From: Littorina saxatilis
Lineage: Eukaryota; Mollusca; Gastropoda; Littorinimorpha; Littorinidae
Assembly: GCF_037325665.1 (NCBI RefSeq)
Contig: NC_090261.1
Span: 26,770,413 to 26,834,412, forward strand
Reading direction: 5' to 3'
Length of the DNA: 64,000 nt
A program made the translations under genes and the position numbers. The notes below the pieces were generated by a model. That model was not told where the DNA came from. It did not search any database and was given only the letters and a program-made list of their open reading frames with translations. Positions 11,080 through 24,400 of this stretch are shown in pieces; the stretch's first letter is position 1; every line of letters begins with the position of its first letter.

Positions 11080-13824
11080 CACACACAACCAATCAATCAA
11101 CAGTGACAAAAATTGGAATCACAATGTCTTTAAGTTACAGTAAAGTACATCTTTTTATTTTGTTTTGTTTATTTCTACACATTCATCTACAATTACATAC
11201 ATTCATGCTGAGTCTTGGAATATGCTGCTTCTCTGGAAGATGTACAATCATAAAGATGTTAGCAATATAAGACAGACAAGAAATAGAACAAATAAACAGG
11301 AAACATTTACACTGTTTTCAAATTATAAACTAATCAAGTATGCTTCCCAGCTGCACGAAACCTTTCATACATGCACAATTTTTTTTTCAAATTAAGAAAA
11401 AGTGTGCATAATTTGCAAAAAAAGCTGAATTTTTAGAAGTAAATGTGCACACAATTGTAACCAAAGTCATTGCTAGCTTGCAGTCAGATTTGACCATTCT
11501 TCAACTAGGTATTTAACTGACAGCACTGGAGAATGCACTTTTTTTTAAAACCTTGAGACAAAAACTTAGCATATACATACATGTATCAAAGTATCACAGT
11601 AAAGCCAGTAAAGATCCCTTCAAGATTCATCCTTCACTAATTCTGCTAAATATCCATAACTTTGTTGTTGATACTTGATCTCGTTAGCTTCGATGGAAAT
11701 ATACAAATAATCAATAACATAATTGCAATCCATGAATTGAGCGATTCCTCAGATATTGTCATCAGTAAAGGCAAAAGCATGGACAGTTTGAATGTAAAGT
11801 ATGTTATAGATTTAGTGCATCCTTATTAGAAAACTGTTTAAATAAAAGACTGACAACCAAAAGTACAGTAATTACGCTAAACCACAGATTTCACAACATG
11901 CAACATATTTCCTGGTGGGAAAAATAACAATAAAAATCTAATCAGCAACAAAAATTAAAGACATAATACAGTTGTACAGTGTGTGCAGACTAACGCTTGA
12001 AGAAGAGATTAACGTAAAATGGCAGTACATGATTTTTAATTAGATAAAATAACATGTGCAGTACATTCATTTGATTTTTTTTTATCCATTAACTCTGTTA
12101 AACTTTACACAAGCAATAGTGCTGATAAAAAAAATTTAAAATAAAAAAAAATAAAAACGAACAGAAGACGGTGGGGAAGGGTCGAGATCACAGTACAGGT
12201 TCAATATTTACCACAATTAATAACAGTTAAGACGAATAATCATTATTTACAAATAACCAGTAAGATAAACCTGACATACTTTGTACACGTATCTAAAAGC
12301 TATCATATTTCAGGTTAGCATAAATCCTACCAAATGGTGTTTTTTTGTACAGTGTAAAACAAGTGTGCAATCGTCCGTGAACACTAACAAAAAAAATGAC
12401 ACAACATAATACAAATCCTATTTGTACCTAAGTGCTTTTGTTATTATTATTATCATCAATACAATCCTCAACCCCCCAAAAAGGGAGTAAGTGTTAAAAA
12501 TCAAAACAGAAAAAACAAGAAATTCCTCCGAGGTAGGAAAAACACCCCCGTTGGTCAAAGGGAAATAACCATTCCCACTGCCACCAACTGAGAAGGTTAT
12601 TTCCCTTTGACCATTAATATGTCCCGCTATAAGTCCTTGTAGAATCTTAATCCACCAATAACTCCCTAACCGTGTGTTTGACTGGTCCCAATTTTTGTAA
12701 GGACCGTCTCAGGAATGTATAGAACCTGTTCACCAAGTTTGGTGACGATCGGTCCGTTCATTCTTGAGATCTATATGCGAACACAAACACACACCCAAAC
12801 AAACAAACAAACACATCGAGCGAAACCTGTACACACCCCTATACCGGGGGTGTAATAACATGATTTTCCTTTACATAACATGTCAAAGAGACCAAGTGAC
12901 CACTGTAGGCATGTCCGAATGAAAGTTTCTGAATCTAACAATCGACATTAGCATTTCTTTTGATTTTTTTCCCATGACAGGTCACAGTGCAGCACATGCA
13001 CTGAAGTTCAAGAAGTTCAGATACACCTACAGAGCCTTATTGTAGAGCAAAATTACCATCCCAACAACATAAACATGTCTCTAAAGCCTATTAAATGTCA
13101 TTTCTCTAAGACCCACCACCAAAACTACTCTTATCATTGGTTTCTTAAGAGATTAAAACTGAAATTTTCTGTATAATACATTTCCCTCCATGTGTGATTT
13201 GCAGAATGTAACATTACTTTCCAAATAAGATGAATGTGAAAGTTGAGAAAAAAAATGTGAACAAAAAAAATAATGGTAAAAATATCACAGATAACAGACA
13301 CCTCCTAGAATGCAGATGCAAATTGGATCTTCTACTAAGGCCACAAGAAGATAGACGATGACAATGACCATAAAAGTATATTGTGTGTAAAGTATGATAG
13401 AATGACAGGACCCGTATGTTCTGCAAAATTTCATGTCTGAACTTGCAAGTCTCAATTCAAAAATCCTGTGTCAAAGCGCCTGTCTAATTGACAGAATAAT
13501 GCTTACTTTGAGCTGTCTTCAAAAGTATGTGTAAGAATGCATTTATTTGTTAACGTGCCTTGGAACCAATAACTCTCTCTTACTCTAGTACACATGTCGT
13601 ATGCATTTAGAGCGCTTACTTCCCTCCGTTTATCAGATCTGCTTTTGTACAAACATAACAAGAGACAAGTCACTGGGCAAAATACTGCCCAAAAAGCTTT
13701 TAACATGCAGGTCAGATAAGTAAAGAACAAAAATCACATCCCTTATCCATGACTAAAACCTCCCCCACAAATCACACTTTGCTGAGTTCCCCAATAAAAT
13801 CCCAAGTCTGGTTTTGCTGAATCA
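11080..13824 (-). other. Downstream region / possible 3' UTR of the CCDC170-like gene
   Basis: AT-rich sequence following the minus-strand stop codon. AATAAA signals on the minus strand occur at 13547-13542 (about 280 bases after the stop) and, further on, at 11173-11168 and 11159-11154. Either a short or a 2.7-kb 3' UTR is possible. Apart from element C (12542-12853) and a fragment related to the 14821-15251 hairpin (about 13555-13632), nothing else is recognised. Confidence 0.4.
12542..12853 (-). mobile_element. Foldback element 'C', copy 1
   Basis: A 312-bp unit bounded by ACACCCCCG inverted ends. It has an internal AAAC/CAAA microsatellite and an 18-bp stem of GGTCAAAGGGAAATAACC with its complement near one end. 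A 339-bp copy in the other orientation is at 58921-59259. Non-coding and non-autonomous. Confidence 0.75.
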
Positions 13825-14124
13825 CTAATAAACCCGAGTGTCTCGTTTAGTGGGAGACATAGATCGTGCCCGGACGCGCATTCTGGCGACCCTGTGGCGC
13901 GATCGCTCTCTTGACCGACGAACAACTGGGTCGGAAACTTCCAGCTCTGAAATCCCATCGGAGGCGTCTGCCAGGGCTTCTTCCAGTCCCATGGTGGTGA
14001 AGGCGGTCTGGTGGTGCGCCTTGATCAGCTTCTCCAGACGCGTGATGATCTCGTAGTCCGGAACCGCCAGCGTGTTCACGTCCAGACCCAGCATGCGAGA
14101 TACCACACCGCGGAAATCCAGGAG
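13825..14124 (-). CDS. CCDC170: CCDC170-like last exon (residues 729-827)
   Basis: 300 nt including the TAG stop at 13827-13825. It encodes a non-coiled conserved-looking segment (LLDFRGVVSRMLGLDVNTL), an acidic helix and an arginine/serine-rich tail (RRSRERSRHRVARMRVRARS). The polypyrimidine acceptor (TTCTTTCCCAACAG) is strong. Confidence 0.82.
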   Translation of the reverse strand, partial: LLDFRGVVSRMLGLDVNTLAVPDYEIITRLEKLIKAHHQTAFTTMGLEEALADASDGISELEVSDPVVRRSRERSRHRVARMRVRARSMSPTKRDTRVY

Positions 14125-17100
14125 CTGTTGGGAAAGAAGAGTTTGACAATGGATAAGACTCAAATTAACTGGGCGAAGTCGACTACGCGAAGTATACTTT
14201 GCACAGCTGTCCGCACAGAGCTTTAGTTCTGAGCTTTCTGTAAAACAACTTTTTGAAGTCTTCGCAAAGTCGACTTCAGGCTCAAATAAGGATTGCCTTA
14301 ACACAGTATACATTTCAGCAGATGAAACTCCACCTGGTCAAAGATATGCCAAAGGGGGAAAAAAAAATTAAAAACCTTTTCTACCAATCTGTGTACGCTA
14401 TCTCCAAACTAAAATGTACAAAATAATATGCAAAAATCATTATAAGTGTCGCTTTTTTTCCATTTTAACCAGCACTCTTCTGCACTTGCCAGGAACAAGA
14501 TAAAATCTGAAAGGGATAAGGTGTGAAGAGAGACAACTCCTGCAAGCTGCCTGAGCAAAGAAATCGACAAACATGGGCAGTTTCTTCCCCTTTTGAGATC
14601 AGAATGAAGGGACTTTGAGTAAATATTATGATTTTCAATTCTTACATCGGTTATTCTAATTCCTTGTGATGCTTACCCCCACCTCTTTTCATCCCACGCC
14701 CCTGCCAACATTCATGAATTCCCTTACCACATCCACCCATCCCAACTACCAGTGTACAGTTGTTCACCCTTTTCAGACTTCCAAAAATCCGGAAAAATTA
14801 GGTTAAAACTACAAGGATTGTATCAAATAACCAAAGGGAAGTAATCGCTCTTAATGCATACGACATGTGTAATAGAGTAAGCGAGAGTTGTACGGAACCT
14901 TTTCTCCTGGCACCTGAGAGAATAACAAGCATTGAAATGAACAAGCGACTTTCATCCTCAAAAAAGGATGATCACCGCAAGCTCATATGCTCATCATTCT
15001 CAAAGGCACTCCAACTAACACCTACGTACACAGTCATACAAGAACCACGTAGGTGTTAGTTGGAGTGCCTTAGAGAATGATGAGCATATGAGCTTGCGGT
15101 GATCATCCTTTTTTGAGGATGAAAGTCGCTCGTTCATTTCAATGCTTGTTTCTCTCAGGTGCCAGGAGAAAAGGTTCCGTACAACTCTCGCTTACTCTAT
15201 CACACATGTCGTATGCATTAAGAGCGATTACTTCCCTTTGGTTATTTGATATCTTTAACATCGCTCTGCCTCATTCTGTTTAAAATTTTACAAGGATTGT
15301 TGCAAATTTGGAAGCAAATTTTCAAATATTTTCACACACACAAAATCATAGAACGCATCATCAATAAGGAGGGGAAGTCTTCAATCAGGGGGAGTCTTGG
15401 GGAAATTAAAGGCACAGTAAGCCTCCAGTAAACCATCACAGATACGGTCAGGCTTTACACACACTACAAACACCTTTTCATTTAAACACTCACCGATTGA
15501 GAACATCCTAGGTGCCCTCCGTAAAGAGCGAACAATTTTCAAAGAATGTATTTTTGCGTGGTTTATCTTAACCCTGAGCCATCGTGAACCCGTGTGATCC
15601 AGTTTCCCTTTTTCACAATGTAGTCGTCAGTTAGTCATTTCAATGCGACTCGATGTCAGCTTATCTACAATAGCACGTTTTTATGCACGAAACAAACGGC
15701 TGCGGTTCACAAGAACTCTAGCGATGGCTTTTGACTGTTGAGAGGAACGGCGATATGCCGCATAAACCGTCGTCTGCTACGACCCTTGCGTGACCCTGCT
15801 TCCGGGCTTTTCTTTTTTCAAACTTTCACAACTTCGAATTGCATTGATCTTGTCTTGATGAAAACACGCTGTCAATTTATTATTTAGATTTTAAAAGTTA
15901 GGTCTAGCGCAAAAACGCACCACGGTCAAAAAACTTTCTGATTATCATCGATCCACGGCTATCGCCAGTTTAAGGGAAGTAACTCATTTTTGACCTGAGT
16001 TCAGGATGGGTCCAAAAAGTGTTCGAGACAATCTGCAAAATTAATTCTTTAAAAATTGCTCGCTCTTTACGTAGGGCACCTAGGATGTTCCCGTTTGGTG
16101 AGCGTTCAAATGGAAGGGTGTTTGTACTGTGTGTAAAAGCCTGACAGTATCTGTGATGGTTTACGGGAGGCTTACTGTCCGGGCGCGCGTGATTTCCGGG
16201 ATATTCATAACAGCCGTCCAGCACCAAAACGAGGCGCCATTGTTGTAAAGGGCCAAGTCCACGAAAATAAATTCTTTGAAAATTTCTCACGCTCGACAGA
16301 AAGCAGCCAGGATGTTCCCGTTCGGTGAGCGTTTAAATGGAAGTATGCTTGTACTGTATGTAGACGCTCGGGGAGCTCTGTGATGGTTTACGGGAGGCTT
16401 ACTGTGCCTTTAAGGGGGAGGGCGTGGGGCATGTCAACAGAAGTATTCTACCCTGTTCAGCACAAGCCAACCAGCCCCCAAATCAACACCCACCTGCTTC
16501 TCTCTGTACTTGATGGCCTCCAGGGCGTTCTTGGTGGTGCGCAGTTCACTGGACAAGGCCTGCACCGCGTTCTCCGCCACCACGTTCTTCTCCTGGCTGG
16601 AAGAGTCGGCCACTGCCACTGATTCTTTCAGATGGGCGATCTTGCGAGCCTGCTTGCGTCGCTCTTCTTCAAGCTCCTGGACCTGTCGGGCCAGCTCTTC
16701 CACGTCCTTTCGCTGCTCCATTGTACGCATCTGAAGAGTGCAGTGACATTATGATATAGTTCAAAGTATTGTTTATAAACTACGAGTGGTGCAATGGCCT
16801 AGTGAATAAGACGCCGGCCTCCCTAGCAGAAGGTCATGGGTTCCAATCTGGTGGATTAAGGGTGGAGATTTTTCTGATCTCCCAGGTCAACATTATGCGC
16901 AGACCTGCTAGTGCCTTATAGTCCCCCTTCCCGTTTACAAGCAAGTGCAAGATCAAGTGCACATGGAAAAGATCCTGTTATCCATGTCGGAGTTCGGTGG
17001 GTTATAGAAACATAGAAAATACCAAGCATGCTTCCCCCGAAAGCGGCATATGGCTGCCAAAATGGAGGGGTAAAAACGGTCATACACGTAAAAACCACTT

Positions 17101-20100
17101 GGACAAAAACAGGAGTGTACGTGGGAGTTTCAGCCCATGAACGCAGAAGAAGAAGAAGTTTATAAAATACTGTAGCCGAACAGCATGCCCCGCGTTTGGA
17201 TGTGCAACATTCTGTAGCTCTACAGGGACAGTTGCTGAGAGTTTGGGTAAAATGTTCCATCTCATCCATCTACCGAGTCAATGCCATGATGAAGACAAAA
17301 TTATTGTTGGAGAATAACATCATGGAACAGGATGCACAGTTTTACAGTCGGCTGTATCATAAGCTCTTTGAGAATGGCTGCAAAATGTGTGAACAACATG
17401 AATGTTTGCATATGCACAGCTTTTCACTTTCAGGGTAAAACATGTTGTACCAAAACAATGCAACAGAATCATATACATGAACTTTGAGTCAAAATGGCTT
17501 TCAGGATGATTATTGCACACATGTAATGTCCATTGTAAAAACTATTTTCTATCAAAACATAGCTCTTGCCTCCTTGTGACTTTATTTTCATCTTCCTACA
17601 TATGCTCACAAACATACAATAGAGCCAGGAAGTGTATGTGGCCCTGAATTTCATTGTACCTAAGATAAAGTAGTGTTCAGCACAATCTGTCAATCACTTC
17701 AACAACTTTTAGGGATGCAGCACTATGACTTATCAATTGCACTCTCCATAGCAATGATAAAACAAAAACGATGAAAACCAATCATCTTAAGAAGGTAAAA
17801 CATTTTTTCTTAAATATCTTCATGACTAGATCTACAAAATCTGTGTTGTATTTTTTTTTTTACATTCCTTATGTTTTAGATCTATGAACATCTCTGATTT
17901 TCTCTGAAAATAAATTTGCAAAACAAATGTTTCTTTAAAACCAAGAGGAAATAGGATCCAAAATAAAAATACTATAAGAAACAACGGAAAAGGCAGAAAA
18001 TAACAATAACATGAAAGTAAAAATTAAATTGAAAAATTGAACGTAAACATTTTTGTGTCTCTTTGTCTGTTTGCAATATTCAACGCAAAAGATCAAGACT
18101 ACCCAAATAGACATTTTTACTAGTGTCTATGATCTATGCTCACTGTTAAAAGTCTCAAACCTACAACAACATAAAGAACAAAGTTTAATAAGAAAAAGAA
18201 TGCAATGCCCTTCCCCTTTCCACCATGAAAAAGATGTCTAATTTTATCTTCTAAAAAAAACCACACAATAAAAATACTATGTCATTTCAATTGAACAAAG
18301 ATTAAAATCAAAACCTTTCTGAACGCTAAAGTTGCAAAGGCTTAGCAAATGAAAGCTTGAGATGTTTTGTTCTTTCTTCATCCATTTTCTCTTGCCATTT
18401 TTATGGCCGAGGGAGAGGGGGGTGGGGGAAGGAGTGAATAACTATTCTACAACTAAGCCAATATTTCCATTCTATAACTGTTCTTTTAGTTTTATCAATT
18501 CTTAACTTCCACTACTCGTTATTAACATTAGGAAACTATATGACTACTTTCTAAATAACAGCAAGGCTGAAGATTTTCCCTTTAAAAAAATAATAATTTA
18601 TTCATCATAAACTCAGGTTAGTGACTTTACATGCAAACTGATAACTTCTCACTCACTCCGCATACACCTGCCGTTTCACACTGCACGACATGAGAAAAAC
18701 ATCCGGACAATATAAATTAGCACAGGAAACTGAAACTACAAGAAAACAAAAATCCGCTTCCTTGGAATTCTTTCTTTTTTCTTCCATTCTTTCTTTTTAC
18801 TTTCATTGATTTCATTTTTTTCTTTCCCTTTAATGTAGTTATTTTCTTCCTCTCTTTATTATCTTTTTTTTCTTTTCCTATCTTCCCATTTCTAACATTG
18901 TTCTTTTTACCTTATTTATTTTCAGTTTTCATTTCTCATTCATTATAAGCACATTGCTGGTATGTTTTCAATCAATTTAATCTGTGACAGTAAGAGTTTT
19001 ACCAAAAATATTCGACACAGTCTAAGATTCTATAACTGACAACTGACAAAATTCAAAGTAACAGACTTACCGTATCATCAGAACGGAACTGGAGATTGTG
19101 AGAAAACAAAATCTTTTTTAAAAGACAGGTGAATTAGAAATAATTCTCTAAAAAAACATGCACTCACTAACAAAAGAGGGGATCTACACAAAACTCATAA
19201 ATTCTACTCTTTTGTTGACTGTCACCCTGTCAAAAACATCACAGTCTGAGACACCGCCAGCCTGCATTTGAACACAGGAGCAGAAGAAGCTGACAATTTG
19301 TTTTTTACATCCTCATATTCGAGACAGCATCACGTCCTCCAGGCACCAAGCACTTCTGTGCAACTAAGAATACAGTGGAACCCCGTTTTAAGACCTCCAA
19401 AATCTTAGAAAGTCGGGTCTTAAAAAGGAGGGAGTCTTAAAAATGAGGGGTAATTTTACAGAGGTTAGGAACAGAAAGTGTGAGAAAACAAGGTCTTAAA
19501 AAGGAGGGAGTCTTAAAAATGAGGGGTAATTTTACAGAGGTTAGGAACAGAAAGTGTGAGAAAACAAGGTCTTAAAAAGGAGGGAGTCTTAAAAATGAGG
19601 GGTAATTTTACAGAGGTTAGGAACAGAAAGTGTGAGAAAACAAGGTCTTAAAAAGGAGGGAGTCTTAAAAATGAGGGGTAATTTTACAGAGGTTAGGAAG
19701 AGAAAGTGTGAGAAAACAAGGTCTGCAACAGGAGGGAGTCTTAAAATGGGGGTAATTTTACAGAGGTTAGGAACAGAAAGTGTGAGAAAACAAGGTCTTA
19801 AAAAGGAGGGAGTCTTAAAAATGAGGGGTAATTTTACAGAGGTTAGGAAGAGAAAGTCTGAGAAAACAAGGTCTGCAACAGGAGGGAGTCTTAAAAATGA
19901 GGGGTAATTTTACAGAGGTTAGGAAGAGAAAGCGTGAGAAAACAAGGTCTGCAACAGGAGGGAGTCTTAAATTGGGGGGTCTTAAACGAGGGGTTCCACT
20001 GTATTGGCTAATCAATCTCCATACCTTGAGTTCTGTGGTACCCAGCAGCTGTGCCTTGAGGTTCTGGATTTCCTGTCGGGCGTCTGTCAGTTGCAGCTTG

Positions 20101-21385
20101 TACTTCTCCACCAGGCGCTCCAGTTTGCGGCCACGCATTCCCTCCACCTCCACGTTCTTCTCCAAGGACACACGGCCGTGGACACGCTCCTCCAGAGCGG
20201 TCAGCTTCTTGCGCAGCAGGTCGATATGAAGATCCTTGGACTCAAGTTGTTCCTTCAGGCTCTTCACCTGTACAGAAAAAATAAAGAGAAATGATTTTCA
20301 ACTATATCTTTTAAATAATCAAATGTCATCTATCATATTAAACAGGAGAGAGTGATCGAGAAAAAAATGCCATGACGGCCCCAGGATAACTCTGCAGTTG
20401 TCAGGGCCTTAAACAATCATCAATTGTGTGAACAGTCTCTTCATTTCTGACATAAACAGTCTCTTCATTTCTGACATGAACAGTCTCTTCATTTCTGACA
20501 TGAACAGTCTCTTCATTTCTGACATGAACAGTCAAAATAAGTTTGAGCTCCTTTGATATTCAAGATGTGCACCCAAATAGCTACCCCCCAAAATGCTGAA
20601 GTCTTTGCCCAGCATCAACACTGACAACCGTTTTGCCGTGCAATCACAGATCCCGCAAGCATTTCAGAACCTCTATTGCACAACTTTTTTTCCATCAGCT
20701 GTTTGCTTGACTACTCACAGATATATCTGCTATATGCGCTACTGTAATATCAATGTGCACAAAGTGTCAGAGAACAACATTTCTGGTCATAGGAGTGCCA
20801 GAAATAAATAGATAGAATGTCAAAAATACAGTTGAACCTGTTAATAACGACCATTCAGGGGACAGGTATGCTTAAAAAAAAGTGGACGATATAGATAGCT
20901 AGTCACTATGGAAATGTGAGTTGTACATGTATAGAAAAAACCCACTCATTGGGGATGCTTTGGGGTGGTAATTGTGTGTAGGTGATCATTACCGAGAGGA
21001 CGTCACCAGGGAAAGTTTGAATGTAGTTTCAAAGTAGCCTGCTGAGTGTTTGCTTCTCCTGAAGCTGCTAGTCACGTAATGTACACAAAACTGGTACCCC
21101 ACAGTATCTGCGAACACTCCCCTCACAAATACAAGTCCATCCACTAGAACCCACCTTGCGTTGCAGGTTGTAAACGTGCGTAGATCGGTCAGCAAGTGCA
21201 TCAGCCTCCAGCTTGACCAGCTGCTCGGAGCGAGCGATGAGGGCGTCCAGAGTCATGTCCAGCCCCAGGTCCAGAGAGATGCGGTCCATCTTCATCACCT
21301 CACCCAGTTTTTGCAGACCGTACAGGTACTGAAAAAATGTTAAGTAAGCAGTTGAGGTGCAAGTCCCCATATGTACGATTGAAAA

Positions 21386-21432
<47 letters not shown>

Positions 21433-24400
21433 CCTCTTAACACTTTCGCGACGGGACACTGATAAATCAGTACCAGCGCTGACACGCCCATGGACGGGAA
21501 GCGCATTTTTCAGTACCAGCCATAGAGGGTACACGACTCGTGATTGCTTCCCGGTTTTTGAAGCTTGCAAATAAATTGAGTTGTTTCCCTTGATACACTT
21601 GGCGTCCCCTTCTGCCATTTGCAAATCCGCCTGATTTGTGTGCGTTTTTGAGGAAAAAAAATGAATCAAAGGCGAGCCTTGTCTCGGGAGGAGATTCTCC
21701 GGATGTTGGACCTAGAGGATCCCGTAGAGCATGATTCGGACGTATCGTTTTCGCCTCACGAAAGCGATACAAGCAGTGAAAGTGAGGAAGAAACAGTCCC
21801 GTTGTTGCTAGTACGAGTCGGCAAACTACACGTGGTTGGCGGTGATACTGCTAGACGAACATGTATCTCGGAATCGTGCAGGAGCTATGGGGGCGTGGCA
21901 GCACTGATAACAATGGATGGCTGGAGCCTTCAAATCCTTTTGGAATTGTTCATAGGTGTACAGTTGGTACTTTGTTGTGAAAATGTGACTTATATTCAAT
22001 ATGGATTACCTAGACATCATTTGGTGAGTGTTAGCTAGATCTACAGTTTTGTTTCATTTGAGTCAGGATGCTGTGAGTGAATGCGTGATTTGCTTGTTTT
22101 TTTTCTTTGTACTGTCTCCTTATTTCTGTGTACAATGTTAACAATATTTCAGCTAATTCATAGGTTTTACACCTTGTTTGGTTATAACATTATTTATAAT
22201 ACTTTCTGTTAAAAAATAACTTTTAAAAAAGCAGTAGAAAATAAAACACACACACAAAAACGTTAAAAAACAAATTATCCCCCTTTCACCCCCCTTTCAC
22301 CCCCCTTTGCTAAAACAAATCGCGTGACAAACTTATAAATAGCACGACTGAACTGGGCATCCATTTTTGAATTAGTACACAAAATTTGGTGGTGATTTGA
22401 CTTAATTCAAGCTTGCTAGACAGATTTCTTTACAGTTACTGATTTTTGGGAAGTTTCTTGGTGGCAAGCTTGGGCAGGCAGGACGTAAACGCCGTGGCAG
22501 TGCTAGTCACAATAGTGTTAAGACCTCAACATTGTGAGAATAACAGGTCTCTAAAAGGAGGGAAGTCTTAAAATGAAGGCAAATTTACAGAGCTTAATTC
22601 AGAACAAAAAACCTGAAGAAGGAAAGTCTTGAAACAGGTTGAGTCTACAGGACGTTCCACGTTTAGTAGTTAGTCCTCAGCAATAATGGAGCAGAAGAGG
22701 GTTACGAATAAAGCAGGAACTTCTTGATAGAATTAATTTTCTCAGCTATATTTAAAGCTGCTTCGATATCAAGAGTTTCCTGTCGAGTTGTGTTTGATGC
22801 AGCCTAACATACATTCACAAATCAAATTCAACGCACCATCATAATAAGACACACAGAGTCTGGCACAAACACATCATATCATCAAATCATCAGTGATTAT
22901 GTTTCAATCTTTTTTAGACCTGATACAAATGGCAGATCAATAATCGATTGTATTCTATCATTTTTCAAACCTGGTCACAAGTTTACCAACCTTTTCTTTG
23001 TCAGACTTGAACCCATGCCTCAGGACATCACCAGCAGCCAGTTCACCTTCAGCACAGCGCAGTTTGCCTTCAAGATCATGACGGTCGACCTCATAGCGCT
23101 TCGCTCGCTCATTGACGTCTCTGTGGATCTCTAGCTGGTGATTGAGCTGTTCCGTCAGGCTCTGCACTCTGGATTCATACTGCTCCACTTTCTAATGAGA
23201 AAAAAAATAGACAAAACTTTTAAGGCTCGTGTTTGCAAACACAAGTACACACATGCATAGCCGACAGGAGAAAAAAACACACGTGACTAAAACATTGATG
23301 TTTCACACTGTACTATCCTATGACTTGAGAAAGAAGTGAACACCACATGAAATGTAAACATAAAACTGACACAAGCAATCAAAGCACACAGCTTCCTTGA
23401 CAGGTGTATGTTTTCACATGAGGACTTAGGTCTGTTTCAACAAAATCCAATTACATCCCAACAGCTTTTTCATCATGCTCCTGAGTTATGCCATGGTAAT
23501 TATATCACTTACATCAAGATTTAACAAAAATACTGCAATCGCAAAAGCAGTGAACCTCAAAATAGACGGATGGGTCGACGCTTTTTCCTCAAAGGTGACT
23601 AGAAAGCATTTTGGCTCCCTGCAGCTGTTACATTACAAATAAGAAATGAACAATGAGCTTCTGGTCGAACAATGAAGTCGTCTATTCATTACAATACCGC
23701 CAGGGTTTGAGATTAATCAAATCAACAGGTCTTACCAGTCTGAATTCTCTTGAATCAACAGCCAGCCTCTTGACGGCTTCTTTCAGGGACTCTTCACTGC
23801 TGTCCATGGACTCGAATGCCGTGCTCAACAAGTTGGCCAGCTGCTCCCGGAACAGTTGGAACTGAGAAGCTGCAGTATGCACACTGTGTGTGTTCACACG
23901 CATCTGAAACAAGCAAAAACGGACATCATTGTGTGAGTTCACACGCAACTGAAAGTACGGTAGTAAAAGATGGCCATTCTAACTTTCCACAGAAATAAAG
24001 GTGCACCATTCAAACATACTGACCTCCCTATCCAGAGTGGTCAAACGGTTTTCGCGAAGATCCAGTTCTGCTTTTGTCGCATCCAGTGCCCTCTGGTTGG
24101 CGTCTAGCCTCTCTTTCAACAGCACAATCTCTCGCTCCATGTCGCGACGAGATCCCAAAGCATTGTCTCGTTCCTGAAACAAAAAATGAGAAATGTTCAT
24201 CTTAGTGTGAATTATCATGCCTGCCTTCTGCTTGCACAGCTGGTAAACTAAGTGAAATTTGCTACCGATCACTGCCATCACAGTCCTATTAACTCTAGCT
24301 TACAACCGTGTAAACACTTACATCCACAAACAATCTTTACAACCTCTGTGTGACTATGACACTTCATCTCATAAATTTGGCCTTGAATTTCAGGTCACAG

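Noticed and set aside
19411-19990. CRISPR-like array because of regularly spaced repeats
   Set aside because: Units are tandem without unique spacers, lie inside a MITE in a eukaryotic intron, and have no cas context.
21661-22038. Host gene on the plus strand starting MNQRRALSREEIL
   Set aside because: TTAA flanks and inverted ends show it belongs to a piggyBac remnant.
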